Assembly: GCA_001783255.1 (NCBI GenBank)
Contig: MFRB01000033.1
Span: 1 to 14,311 of the forward strand
Direction of reading: 5' to 3'
Source of the DNA: Candidatus Magasanikbacteria bacterium RIFOXYD12_FULL_33_17
GTDB taxonomy: Bacteria; Patescibacteriota; Patescibacteriia; Magasanikbacterales; UBA922
DNA: 14,311 nucleotides
Below are positions 1-5,803 of this stretch, one piece after another. The position numbers were made by a program, and so were the translations under genes. Below the pieces are notes generated by a model. The model saw only the letters and a program-made list of their open reading frames with translations, was not told the DNA's origin and did not search any database. Numbering within the stretch: position 1 is the stretch's first letter; every line of letters starts with the position of its first letter.

Positions 1-232
1 CTAAAGAAATTAGAGCCTAAATATTTATTAGTTAATACTTTCAATTCTTCGATACTTTGATTGGTATTGATGTCAATCTGAAAATGAGGGATCCACTCTG
101 TCAAAAGTTTATTTTTTCCTTGTCTAAACAAAGTGACGCTGAATTATCACTAAGGGACAAAAAACTATTAGCTTTTTTGCCATTGTTTGTTAATATTGAG
201 ATGATCTTGATAATTGTTTGATTAAGTTGCAT
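1..232 (-). pseudogene. Unrecognised small gene, frameshifted and cut by the window edge
   Basis: An ATG at 232-230 follows the cupin stop codon after two bases and opens a 43-codon frame (MQLNQTIIKIIS...) that ends at TGA 103-101. A second frame, offset by -1, is open from base 143 to the window edge. It reads like ordinary protein (...LLTEWIPHFQIDINTNQ...IEELKVLTNKYLG) but has no good start of its own. The simplest reading is one gene with an indel between about 101 and 143. An A6 run (T6 on the plus strand, 112-117) is a plausible slip or error site. I do not recognise the family. It could be a decayed gene, a sequencing error, or two unrelated frames. Its position makes it the third gene of the BRO-cupin transcript. 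Confidence 0.4.
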
Positions 233-234
233 AT

Positions 235-576
235 TTATTCAACTGATTTATGTTGTTCAGGAGACCATTTTGGTATATTTAGCAAGGCAAGTGAAAGTTT
301 GTTACCTTCTACCCAATATTTTTCTCCTTTATTGAAGTAATAAAAGTCACCTTCATTAATTTCATAATTTCCTTTTTCAGAATGAATTATACCAGAGCCA
401 GAGATTATGAAATAAATTTCTTCACAGCTTAAATTTACAACTCTTTTTATTTCAGGATATCGACCATCAATAAAAGCTGTAGCAAAACTGATATTCTTAT
501 TTGGTAACTCATATTCCCAAACTGTACAATCATTTGAGTTTTGATGTTTGACAGCTTCTGATTTTTTGATAAGCAT
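235..576 (-). CDS. Small single-domain cupin protein
   Basis: This 113-residue protein is a single cupin beta-barrel. The core runs from about residue 25 to 105, with the typical pattern CEEIYFIISGSGIIHSEKG, then INEGDFYYFNKGEKYWVEGN, then the LALLNIPKW strand. The first cupin motif normally carries HxH and a Glu for metal. Here that stretch is NLSCEEIYF, so the two metal histidines appear to be absent and only the acidic residues remain. It may therefore bind a small ligand such as a sugar rather than act as a metal enzyme (inference). It starts two bases after the BRO gene stop and ends two bases before the next ATG, so it is probably translated from the same message. The cupin fold is clear; the substrate cannot be told. 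Confidence 0.75.
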   Translation of the reverse strand: MLIKKSEAVKHQNSNDCTVWEYELPNKNISFATAFIDGRYPEIKRVVNLSCEEIYFIISGSGIIHSEKGNYEINEGDFYYFNKGEKYWVEGNKLSLALLNIPKWSPEQHKSVE

Positions 577-578
577 AT

Positions 579-1418
579 TTATTTAATTTTTTTATTATTT
601 TCTGGTGTTTGTAAGTAGTTTTTTCTTGTTGAGACTTTTTTACCACTTTTTTCCTCCAAGTCTTTTCTCGCCTTACCTGCCACATTGCCACCGTCATGTG
701 CTGCTAGTTTGTTTTCAAGAAATCCTTTGGCATTTTTATTTTTGGCAATTTCTGTAGTTGAAGCTTCACCAAGCATAGTAAAAATTAATTCCAAATCATT
801 CATATGGTCTCGTAAATTTTCTTTTTTTAGACTTTTGAATCTTTGATATTGACTTGGTGTCATACCAAAAGTAGCTTTGGAAATTTCTGCGGTTAAAATT
901 GCGTATTCTGGATTTTCTTTTACACCTCGCTTTTTCCACTCATCTGTTAAAGTCTCACGAATTTCAATACCACGCATTCGTTTTTCAATCCATGCGTTAG
1001 AATAACCCTTGGCTTTATAAAGTTCTCTAGTTCTTTTGGTGGCTATTTCTGGATCTTCTATTTCCTGAATTCTCTCGTAACCAATTTTTGCTAGCCAACG
1101 CTTGAATGGTTCGGCGTTTGGTGAGGGAATAGCTTGAATAATGCGGAAAACAGTTTCTGTATTGGCACAGTCCGTTTTTCTCATTTTTCCGTCTTTAGCA
1201 GTCAATTCCAACTGTCCGATTTTTTCGGACACTTCAAAAAATCCTTCTTTTATTATTTTTTTCTTTAGATCGTTCCAGTATTTTCTTGATCTATCAGTTC
1301 CTGTTAATACTTCAATTATATCTATTATCGAAAACCACCATTCATTTTTGTAGATGATTTTACGGATTTCCTTCTTTTGGAAAATTGCGATTTTAGTAGT
1401 TTTTGTTTTTTTGCTCAT
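579..1418 (-). CDS. BRO-family (Bro-N) antirepressor-like DNA-binding protein
   Basis: This is a 279-residue basic protein. Residues about 10-115 match the BRO N-terminal domain of phage antirepressors: IYKNEWWFSIIDIIEVLTG, YWNDLKKKIIKEGF, then TDCANTETVFRIIQAIPSP and FKRWLAKIGYERIQEIEDPE. Residues 128-220 are a helical region (RELYKAKGYSNAWIEKRMRG, EWKKRGVKENPEYAILTAEI, MTPSQYQRFK) that I associate with bacterial BRO/DinD-like proteins. The C-terminus has a conserved-looking block, AAHDGGNVAGKARKDLEEK. Known BRO proteins bind DNA and are often of phage origin or DNA-damage responsive. No other phage gene is visible here, so it looks like a domesticated accessory regulator. It is first in a tight operon with the cupin and the broken gene, behind its own promoter at 1456-1485. 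Confidence 0.85.
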   Translation of the reverse strand: MSKKTKTTKIAIFQKKEIRKIIYKNEWWFSIIDIIEVLTGTDRSRKYWNDLKKKIIKEGFFEVSEKIGQLELTAKDGKMRKTDCANTETVFRIIQAIPSPNAEPFKRWLAKIGYERIQEIEDPEIATKRTRELYKAKGYSNAWIEKRMRGIEIRETLTDEWKKRGVKENPEYAILTAEISKATFGMTPSQYQRFKSLKKENLRDHMNDLELIFTMLGEASTTEIAKNKNAKGFLENKLAAHDGGNVAGKARKDLEEKSGKKVSTRKNYLQTPENNKKIK

Positions 1419-1455
1419 ATTTTAGCAATAAATAAAATGATAAAAAGCTATTTAC

Positions 1456-1485
1456 ATTATACACAAGGGTGTCTGTTTTCTGCAA
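1456..1485 (-). promoter_or_regulatory. Predicted sigma70-type promoter of the BRO operon
   Basis: On the minus strand there is a perfect TATAAT (1461-1456). A weak -35, TTGCAG (1485-1480), lies upstream across an 18-base spacer. Transcription would start near 1449 and leave a leader of about 30 bases before the BRO start codon. It lies in the 110-base gap after the DUF1697 gene and so separates two minus-strand groups. This is a sequence match only. Confidence 0.5.
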
Positions 1486-1528
1486 GTCTGATTTAATTGA
1501 AACTATAACTAAACTTCGTACAACTTTC

Positions 1529-2062
1529 TCATTTCTCACTAATACCAGCTAAATATCTAGCAGTATTAACATTTCTTATAGTCATTAGCTTATAAGATTT
1601 GTGGTTGATTATTTTGTTTAGTTGGCTTTTATTATAATCATCTCTCTTTACATTCCAAAAGATAGCACCTTTTACATAACGAATGTCTAGAAATTCTTTT
1701 TTGATGGGTAATTCATCAATTATTTTTTTGTTGTCAGCTTCTGGAAATAAATAAGCAACATCAGTTTTTTGAGTGGTATCATTTTGCCAATTTTCTGGTA
1801 TTGTCTGCGCTATTTTTTTTATTTCTTTTTCGGTTTTGATAATAATTGGTATTTCAAAAGCAAATTCTTTTTTTAGACATTTTTCTATTTTTTCCAGTAC
1901 ATCATTTTTTTTGTCTGTTGTTTCAAATATGATATTTCCGGAATTGATATAAGTGTAAATGTTTGTATAGCTTAATAATTCAAATAAGACTTTGAGTTTT
2001 TTCATTTCTACTTTGTGGTTACCACCGACGTTGATGCCTCGGAGGAGAGCAATGTATTTCAT
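1529..2062 (-). CDS. DUF1697 family protein
   Basis: This 177-residue protein matches the DUF1697 family over its full length. The diagnostic N-terminus MKYIALLRGINVGGNHKVEM is followed by LKVLFELLSYTNIYTYINSG and NIIFET. The middle has VAYLFPEAD, and the C-terminus has IRNVNTARYLAGI, which corresponds to the family's usual terminal R-N-x-x-T pattern. The biochemical function of the family is not established. The length is normal and nothing is missing. It starts 15 bases after the acyltransferase stop codon, so it is probably the last gene of the DUF6624-acyltransferase-DUF1697 group. No hairpin terminator is evident after it. Confidence 0.9.
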   Translation of the reverse strand: MKYIALLRGINVGGNHKVEMKKLKVLFELLSYTNIYTYINSGNIIFETTDKKNDVLEKIEKCLKKEFAFEIPIIIKTEKEIKKIAQTIPENWQNDTTQKTDVAYLFPEADNKKIIDELPIKKEFLDIRYVKGAIFWNVKRDDYNKSQLNKIINHKSYKLMTIRNVNTARYLAGISEK

Positions 2063-2077
2063 ATCTTTTGTGGTATA

Positions 2078-2617
2078 TTATTTACTTTTTACTATTCTTG
2101 CTGGATTGCCAGCGATTACAACATTGGCGGGGAAACTTTTGCTGACTACAGCTCGAAAACCTATGACTGATTTTTCACCAATTTCACAACCTTTCAATAT
2201 TACTGATTGACCACAAATCCAGACATTATTTCCTATTTGTACTGGTTTTGTTTTTGGGTTGCCATACAAAATATGTTCTTTGTCAGAAAAAGTATGAAAA
2301 TCTGTGTCCATAATTATGGCACTACCTATTAGACAATTTTCACCAATTTGTATAGATTTTTCGCTATGGCAGGTCAGGCCATTTAATCTACTGTTTTGTC
2401 CAATTTGGATAATAGCTTCTTTGTCATAAAAATAAAAACGGTTTGGCTCTTCATAAGCCCACAAATTTGCATTGTCTGCTATTAGCAATTTACCCTGGCC
2501 TTTTATTTTTAGTTTGTGATTTACTATTATATTTTTTCCAAACTCTACTTTTTTTCCGTAAATAATTTGGTAATAAACGATAAATAATTTGCTGATTAAA
2601 GAAGCTAATTTTTTCAT
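2078..2617 (-). CDS. Left-handed beta-helix (hexapeptide-repeat) acyltransferase
   Basis: This 179-residue protein belongs to the sugar O-acyltransferase type with hexapeptide repeats. Repeats of the [I/V]-G-x-x pattern run from about residue 70 to 175 (IIQIGQNSRL, IQIGENCLIGSA, VQIGNNVWICGQSVI, EIGEKSVIGFRAVV, VVIAGNPARIV). The probable catalytic base is His108 in the MDTDFHTF segment, the usual D-x-H position of this family. The closing AGNPARIVK segment is typical of the WbbJ/maa-like group. It would transfer an acyl group, usually acetyl from acetyl-CoA, onto a sugar or glycan hydroxyl in the cytoplasm. The hydrophobic N-terminus (LISKLFIVYYQIIYG, residues 7-21) may touch the membrane. 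No glycosyltransferase neighbours are present to indicate the substrate. Confidence 0.85.
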   Translation of the reverse strand: MKKLASLISKLFIVYYQIIYGKKVEFGKNIIVNHKLKIKGQGKLLIADNANLWAYEEPNRFYFYDKEAIIQIGQNSRLNGLTCHSEKSIQIGENCLIGSAIIMDTDFHTFSDKEHILYGNPKTKPVQIGNNVWICGQSVILKGCEIGEKSVIGFRAVVSKSFPANVVIAGNPARIVKSK

Positions 2618-2648
2618 ATTTTTTAGAATAATTCATTTTTGTTAGATA

Positions 2649-3197
2649 TTATTTTGCTGTTGGTGTATTTTTGTTTTTTTGCCATTCTTCATACATTTTT
2701 CTCATGTCTTTTTCATATACAGCAAAAGGTTCCATACCCATTTCCGCTCGACGCTCATCTAGTTTGTCTGGTTCAACTATTTCTTCAGGGTTATATTCAC
2801 CTGTAGTTTCATCAACATACCATTGTGTGCCATAAAGTTGTTGTTTATTTTCAGCGACAAGTATTCTGTCTTCAAGATAGGCTATATCTTCCTGTTCTAA
2901 TTCTTCTTTTTGTTCTTGTTTCATTAATTCCAGACATTTTTTTTGAAATTCTAGATCTTGATCAGCATGTTGAACCAAAAGCCAAGCATAGTGTGCTGAA
3001 TTTTCTCCGACTTTGGATTTTGTTGGCCAACCAATTCTATCAATTATTTCTTTTAGTCTTTGTGTATTTTCTTGGTCTATTTTTATAGTAACTTCTGGAA
3101 CATTATTTGTTCTAGCCTCTTGGTCTGTGTTAAACATTTTTTTTAATTCGTCGCTTATACTTGCGAGTTCTCTAGGGTCTAATGTTTCTACTGTCAT
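2649..3197 (-). CDS. DUF6624 domain protein
   Basis: From the ATG at 3197 this is a 182-residue acidic, soluble protein. It shows the signature blocks I associate with DUF6624: a DQEAR segment (25-29), GWPTKSKVGENSAHYAWLLV (56-75), QHAD (76-79), FQKKCLELM, AYLEDRI (106-112) and QLYGTQW (120-126), followed by DERRAEMGMEPFAVYEKDM. The function of the family is unknown. The frame is open upstream to an ATG at 3269, but those 24 residues (MYKINGCNCAYLG...) do not resemble the family and overlap the promoter region of the divergent SIMPL gene, so the internal start is preferred. It is the first gene of the group that continues with the acyltransferase 31 bases later. Confidence 0.8.
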   Translation of the reverse strand: MTVETLDPRELASISDELKKMFNTDQEARTNNVPEVTIKIDQENTQRLKEIIDRIGWPTKSKVGENSAHYAWLLVQHADQDLEFQKKCLELMKQEQKEELEQEDIAYLEDRILVAENKQQLYGTQWYVDETTGEYNPEEIVEPDKLDERRAEMGMEPFAVYEKDMRKMYEEWQKNKNTPTAK

Positions 3198-3223
3198 ATT
3201 TTGAAGATTATTTTTATATGTAA

Positions 3224-3252
3224 ATATTACACCAAGATACGCACAATTACAA
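3224..3252 (-). promoter_or_regulatory. Possible promoter of the DUF6624 operon
   Basis: On the minus strand, TTGTAA (3252-3247) and TAATAT (3229-3224) are separated by 17 bases. Each hexamer matches the sigma70 consensus at 4 of 6 positions. The placement, about 27 bases upstream of the preferred start at 3197, is sensible. AT-rich DNA produces such matches easily, so this is a weak call. Confidence 0.3.
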
Positions 3253-3261
3253 CCATTTATT

Positions 3262-3291
3262 TTGTACAATTTTTCTTTTTTATGTTATAAT
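3262..3291 (+). promoter_or_regulatory. Predicted extended -10 promoter of the SIMPL gene
   Basis: TGTTATAAT (3283-3291) is a perfect extended -10 (TGnTATAAT). A partial -35, TTGTAC (3262-3267), lies upstream across an 18-base spacer. Transcription would start near 3298, giving a leader of about 25 bases before the ATG at 3323. It sits in the divergent gap between the DUF6624 and SIMPL genes. Confidence 0.6.
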
Positions 3292-3322
3292 AAATTTATA
3301 TAAATAATTTAATTTAAAATTT

Positions 3323-4231
3323 ATGCCTGTCAAAAAATCTGTTTCTACATCTAGTAGAAAAACTATGGATCCTATAATTGACATGCCGATGTCCGCAATG
3401 AATGAAACAAAACAAGGTTGTTGTCATGGACATTTTGGTATGGGTCATCATTGTAAGAATCATGGTACTCAGTTTAGTCATAGATTAATGAAAACCTTTT
3501 TTGGTATTTTGTTAGTCTATGTTATAATTTTGGTTGGTTCACTAATTCGCAATGAAATAAAAAAGTATGATTTCATTGGTGTGGCCCCAGAAAATGTTAG
3601 TGATCGTCAATTAAATATTTCTGCCGAAGGTAAGGTAGATGTGAAACCAGATGTCAGTCAAATAACTGTAGGAAATAGTTTAAGAGAGGCTACATCGTTG
3701 GAAGCTACTACAAAAAATGATCAGCTTATCGCTGACTTTGTAAACAAAGTCAAAGCTTTAGGAATTGATGTCGCTGATATCAAGACGGAATCCCAAATAA
3801 TGTATCCAGAATATATCTATAAAGAAGATGGTACAAAAGAGCTTGTTGGTTATAATATAACTCAAAATGTTACTGTCAAAGTTAGAAATGATGTTAACAA
3901 AGCTAGTCAAGTTGTTTCTCTTGCAGGACAAGTTGGTTTGAATACTATTGGTGGAGTAGAATCTGTGATAGATGATACTGAAATTTATCTTGATCAAGCT
4001 CGTCAACAAGCTGTAAAAAAGGCTCAAGCTAAAGCTAAAGAATTATCCAAAATGTTGGGTGTTCAAATTATTGGTGTGATTTCTTATAATGAATATGTAC
4101 CAGAGTCTTATCCTATGTATGACGAAGGTTTTGCTATGAAGTCATCTGTGGGTATGGGTGGTGGACCTACTATTGAACCAGGCACAAGTGAGGTTACTAT
4201 GAATGTAAATATCACTTATAGAATACAATAA
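3323..4231 (+). CDS. SIMPL domain (DUF541) membrane-anchored protein
   Basis: This is a 302-residue protein with one predicted membrane segment (about 57-75, KTFFGILLVYVIILVGSLI) followed by a SIMPL/DUF541 domain (about 94-302). Domain hallmarks are LNISAEGKVDVKPDVSQITV near its start, then VGYNITQNVTVKVRN, the ARQQAVKKAQAKAKELSKML helix, and a closing EVTMNVNITYRI strand. SIMPL proteins are typically exported or surface proteins of poorly defined function. The segment before the membrane is unusual: residues 33-53 hold three Cys, six His and a Met (CCHGHFGMGHHCKNH...H), which could bind a transition metal. The gene is probably monocistronic, with an extended -10 promoter in front and a strong hairpin terminator behind. 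Confidence 0.85.
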   Translation: MPVKKSVSTSSRKTMDPIIDMPMSAMNETKQGCCHGHFGMGHHCKNHGTQFSHRLMKTFFGILLVYVIILVGSLIRNEIKKYDFIGVAPENVSDRQLNISAEGKVDVKPDVSQITVGNSLREATSLEATTKNDQLIADFVNKVKALGIDVADIKTESQIMYPEYIYKEDGTKELVGYNITQNVTVKVRNDVNKASQVVSLAGQVGLNTIGGVESVIDDTEIYLDQARQQAVKKAQAKAKELSKMLGVQIIGVISYNEYVPESYPMYDEGFAMKSSVGMGGGPTIEPGTSEVTMNVNITYRIQ

Positions 4232-4246
4232 TTAGATAAATAAAAG

Positions 4247-4274
4247 ACAGCCTTTCCTAAAGGCTGTTTTTTTT
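4247..4274 (+). terminator. Intrinsic terminator of the SIMPL gene
   Basis: A perfect 9-bp stem, ACAGCCTTT (4247-4255) with AAAGGCTGT (4259-4267), closes a 3-base CCT loop and runs directly into an eight-T tract (4267-4274). It lies 15 bases after the SIMPL stop codon. Confidence 0.93.
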
Positions 4275-4282
4275 GGTATAAT
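4274..4282 (+). promoter_or_regulatory. Extended -10 promoter for enolase, abutting the terminator
   Basis: TGGTATAAT (4274-4282) is a perfect extended -10. Its first T is the last T of the upstream terminator's T tract. The -35 position falls inside the terminator hairpin and does not match the consensus, as is common for extended -10 promoters. It would give the eno message a leader of about 140 bases. Confidence 0.5.
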
Positions 4283-4330
4283 AGTAACCAGCTAAACAGC
4301 AAATACAGCTTGTCAGCAGATACAGCAATT

Positions 4331-4382
4331 TTTATCTCAATTTATCTCTATTTTATCTCAGTTCATTAATTACTTTTTATCT
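4331..4382 (+). repeat. 10-base tandem repeats in the enolase leader
   Basis: The word TTTATCTC recurs with roughly 10-base period at 4331, 4341 and 4352, and a partial copy (TTTTTATCT) lies at 4374-4382. Flanking it in the same leader are other short repeats: two copies of a CAGCA(A/G)ATACAGC-like word (about 4308-4326) and a tandem of TAATACC just before the start codon (about 4399-4415). The 150-base gap otherwise holds only the promoter and no gene. Confidence 0.6.
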
Positions 4383-4428
4383 AAAACCTAGGCAAACTTA
4401 ATACCTAATACCTAATTAACTAACATAT

Positions 4429-5685
4429 ATGAAAAATACTGAAATCAAAAAAATTGTTTCAAGAGAAATATTGGATTCACGAGGTAATCCGACACTAGAA
4501 ACTAAAGTATATTTAGAAGGTGGAGCTATTGGAAAAGCTGCTGTACCATCAGGAGCTTCAACCGGCACTCATGAAGCTTTGGAGCTTCGTGACAATGCCA
4601 AACGTTTTGGTGGTAAAGGAGTTCTCAAAGCTGTCAAAAATGTTAATACCACAATTGCTAAAGCTTTATTAGGAGTGGATGTTTTGGATCAAAGAAATAT
4701 TGATAAGATAATGATTGAACTTGATGGCACAGAAAACAAAAGAAAATTGGGTGCCAATGCAATACTTTCAGTTTCTCTGGCTTGTGTCAGGGCTGGTGCT
4801 AAAGCTGAAAAAAAACCTTTATACAAATATATTCGTAGTGCTTATAATTTACCAGAAAAAAATTGGCGTATGCCGATTGCCACTATGAATATTTTGAATG
4901 GTGGACGACATGCTGACAACAATCTAAGTTGTCAGGAATTCATGATTATTCCAATTCACAAAAAATTTGCCGAGCGTGTCAGAATGGGTTCACAAATTTT
5001 CCATTCTCTAAAAGCAATTTTGAATGACAAAGGTTATACGACTTCGGTAGGGGACGAAGGTGGTTTTGCGCCAGATTTACTAAACAATGAGAGAGCTATA
5101 CAGCTGGTAATAAAAGCAATACAAGTTTCAGGTTTTGAACCTGGTAAAAATGTTTTTCTTGGTTTTGATGTTGCTGCCTCAGAGTTTTATCGTAAAGGAA
5201 AATATTATTTTACTAGTCCATCCCAACCTTCTACAGCTGACAAGATGATTAGAATTTTGGAAACTTGGATTAGAAAATATCCTATACTTTCTATAGAAGA
5301 TCCTTTGGCTGAAGATGATTGGGAAAATTGGGCTCTTCTTACTAAAAAATTTGGTAAGAAAGTAACTATTGTAGGGGATGATTTATTTGTGACCAATGTT
5401 AATCGTATACAAAAAGGAATTGATGAAAAAGTAGGTAATGCCGTACTTATCAAGCTTAATCAAATTGGAACGTTGACTGAAACAATTGACGCGATTTATT
5501 TAGCTAAGAAAAATGGTTACAAAGTTTCAGTATCACATCGTTCGGGTGAAACAGCTGATACTTTCATTGCTGACTTGGCGGTGGCTGTTAATTCCGAATT
5601 TATCAAGACTGGTTCAATGAGTAGATCTGAGAGAGTAGAGAAGTATAATAGATTGATGGAGATTGAGGATGAAACTACTAAATAG
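4429..5685 (+). CDS. eno: Enolase (phosphopyruvate hydratase)
   Basis: Enolase converts 2-phosphoglycerate to phosphoenolpyruvate and is a cytoplasmic Mg-dependent glycolytic enzyme. At 418 residues the length is normal. The N-terminal domain begins IVSREILDSRGNPTLET and contains the mobile SGAST loop (41-45). All expected active-site residues are visible: His161 (NGGRHADNN), Glu170 (CQEFM), Glu210 (GDEGGFAP), metal ligands Asp247 (GFDVAASEFY), Glu290 (SIEDPL) and Asp317 (VGDDLFVTN), catalytic Lys342 in the signature LIKLNQIGTLTET, His370 (SHRSGET) and Lys393 (KTGSMSRSER). It precedes gpmI, which supplies its substrate, on the same strand. There is no Shine-Dalgarno sequence before the ATG. 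Confidence 0.98.
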   Translation: MKNTEIKKIVSREILDSRGNPTLETKVYLEGGAIGKAAVPSGASTGTHEALELRDNAKRFGGKGVLKAVKNVNTTIAKALLGVDVLDQRNIDKIMIELDGTENKRKLGANAILSVSLACVRAGAKAEKKPLYKYIRSAYNLPEKNWRMPIATMNILNGGRHADNNLSCQEFMIIPIHKKFAERVRMGSQIFHSLKAILNDKGYTTSVGDEGGFAPDLLNNERAIQLVIKAIQVSGFEPGKNVFLGFDVAASEFYRKGKYYFTSPSQPSTADKMIRILETWIRKYPILSIEDPLAEDDWENWALLTKKFGKKVTIVGDDLFVTNVNRIQKGIDEKVGNAVLIKLNQIGTLTETIDAIYLAKKNGYKVSVSHRSGETADTFIADLAVAVNSEFIKTGSMSRSERVEKYNRLMEIEDETTK

Positions 5686-5725
5686 TGTTAATTTAAAAAT
5701 AATAATTATATAATTTTTTTATTAT

Positions 5726-5792
5726 TGTTCCATTGTCATATTGTCCCATTGTGGTTTTCAATTTGTCAGTGGGGCAATAGAACAATGGAGCC
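5726..5792 (+). repeat. Imperfect inverted repeat between eno and gpmI
   Basis: A 26-base arm (5726-5751) and its complement (5767-5792) match at 20 of 26 positions, with three further G-U pairs possible in RNA, around a 15-base loop. Each arm contains several copies of one word, (C)CATTGT/ATTGTCCC. It fills most of the 118-base gap and ends 11 bases before the preferred gpmI start. Confidence 0.8.
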
Positions 5793-5803
5793 ATTTTATT
5801 TCT

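Noticed and set aside
101..143. Programmed -1 frameshift in the edge gene
   Set aside because: No X-XXY-YYZ heptamer in the correct phase and no downstream stimulatory hairpin seen; an indel is simpler.
1141..1353. Plus-strand open frame opposite the BRO gene, and similar open frames opposite or within eno, gpmI, the gpmI paralog, SIMPL, DHH and valS
   Set aside because: Shadow frames with Phe/Ile/Ser-rich translations, no family features and no promoters; the opposite or overlapping gene is clearly real.
3198..3269. Longer N-terminus (24 residues) for the DUF6624 protein
   Set aside because: It overlaps the divergent promoter region and does not resemble the family; the start at 3197 gives a standard DUF6624 protein.
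5741..5803. Extra 21 residues at the start of GpmI
   Set aside because: They are encoded by the inverted repeat. The family N-terminus begins just after the ATG at 5804, and the shorter form has the same length (527) as its paralog.
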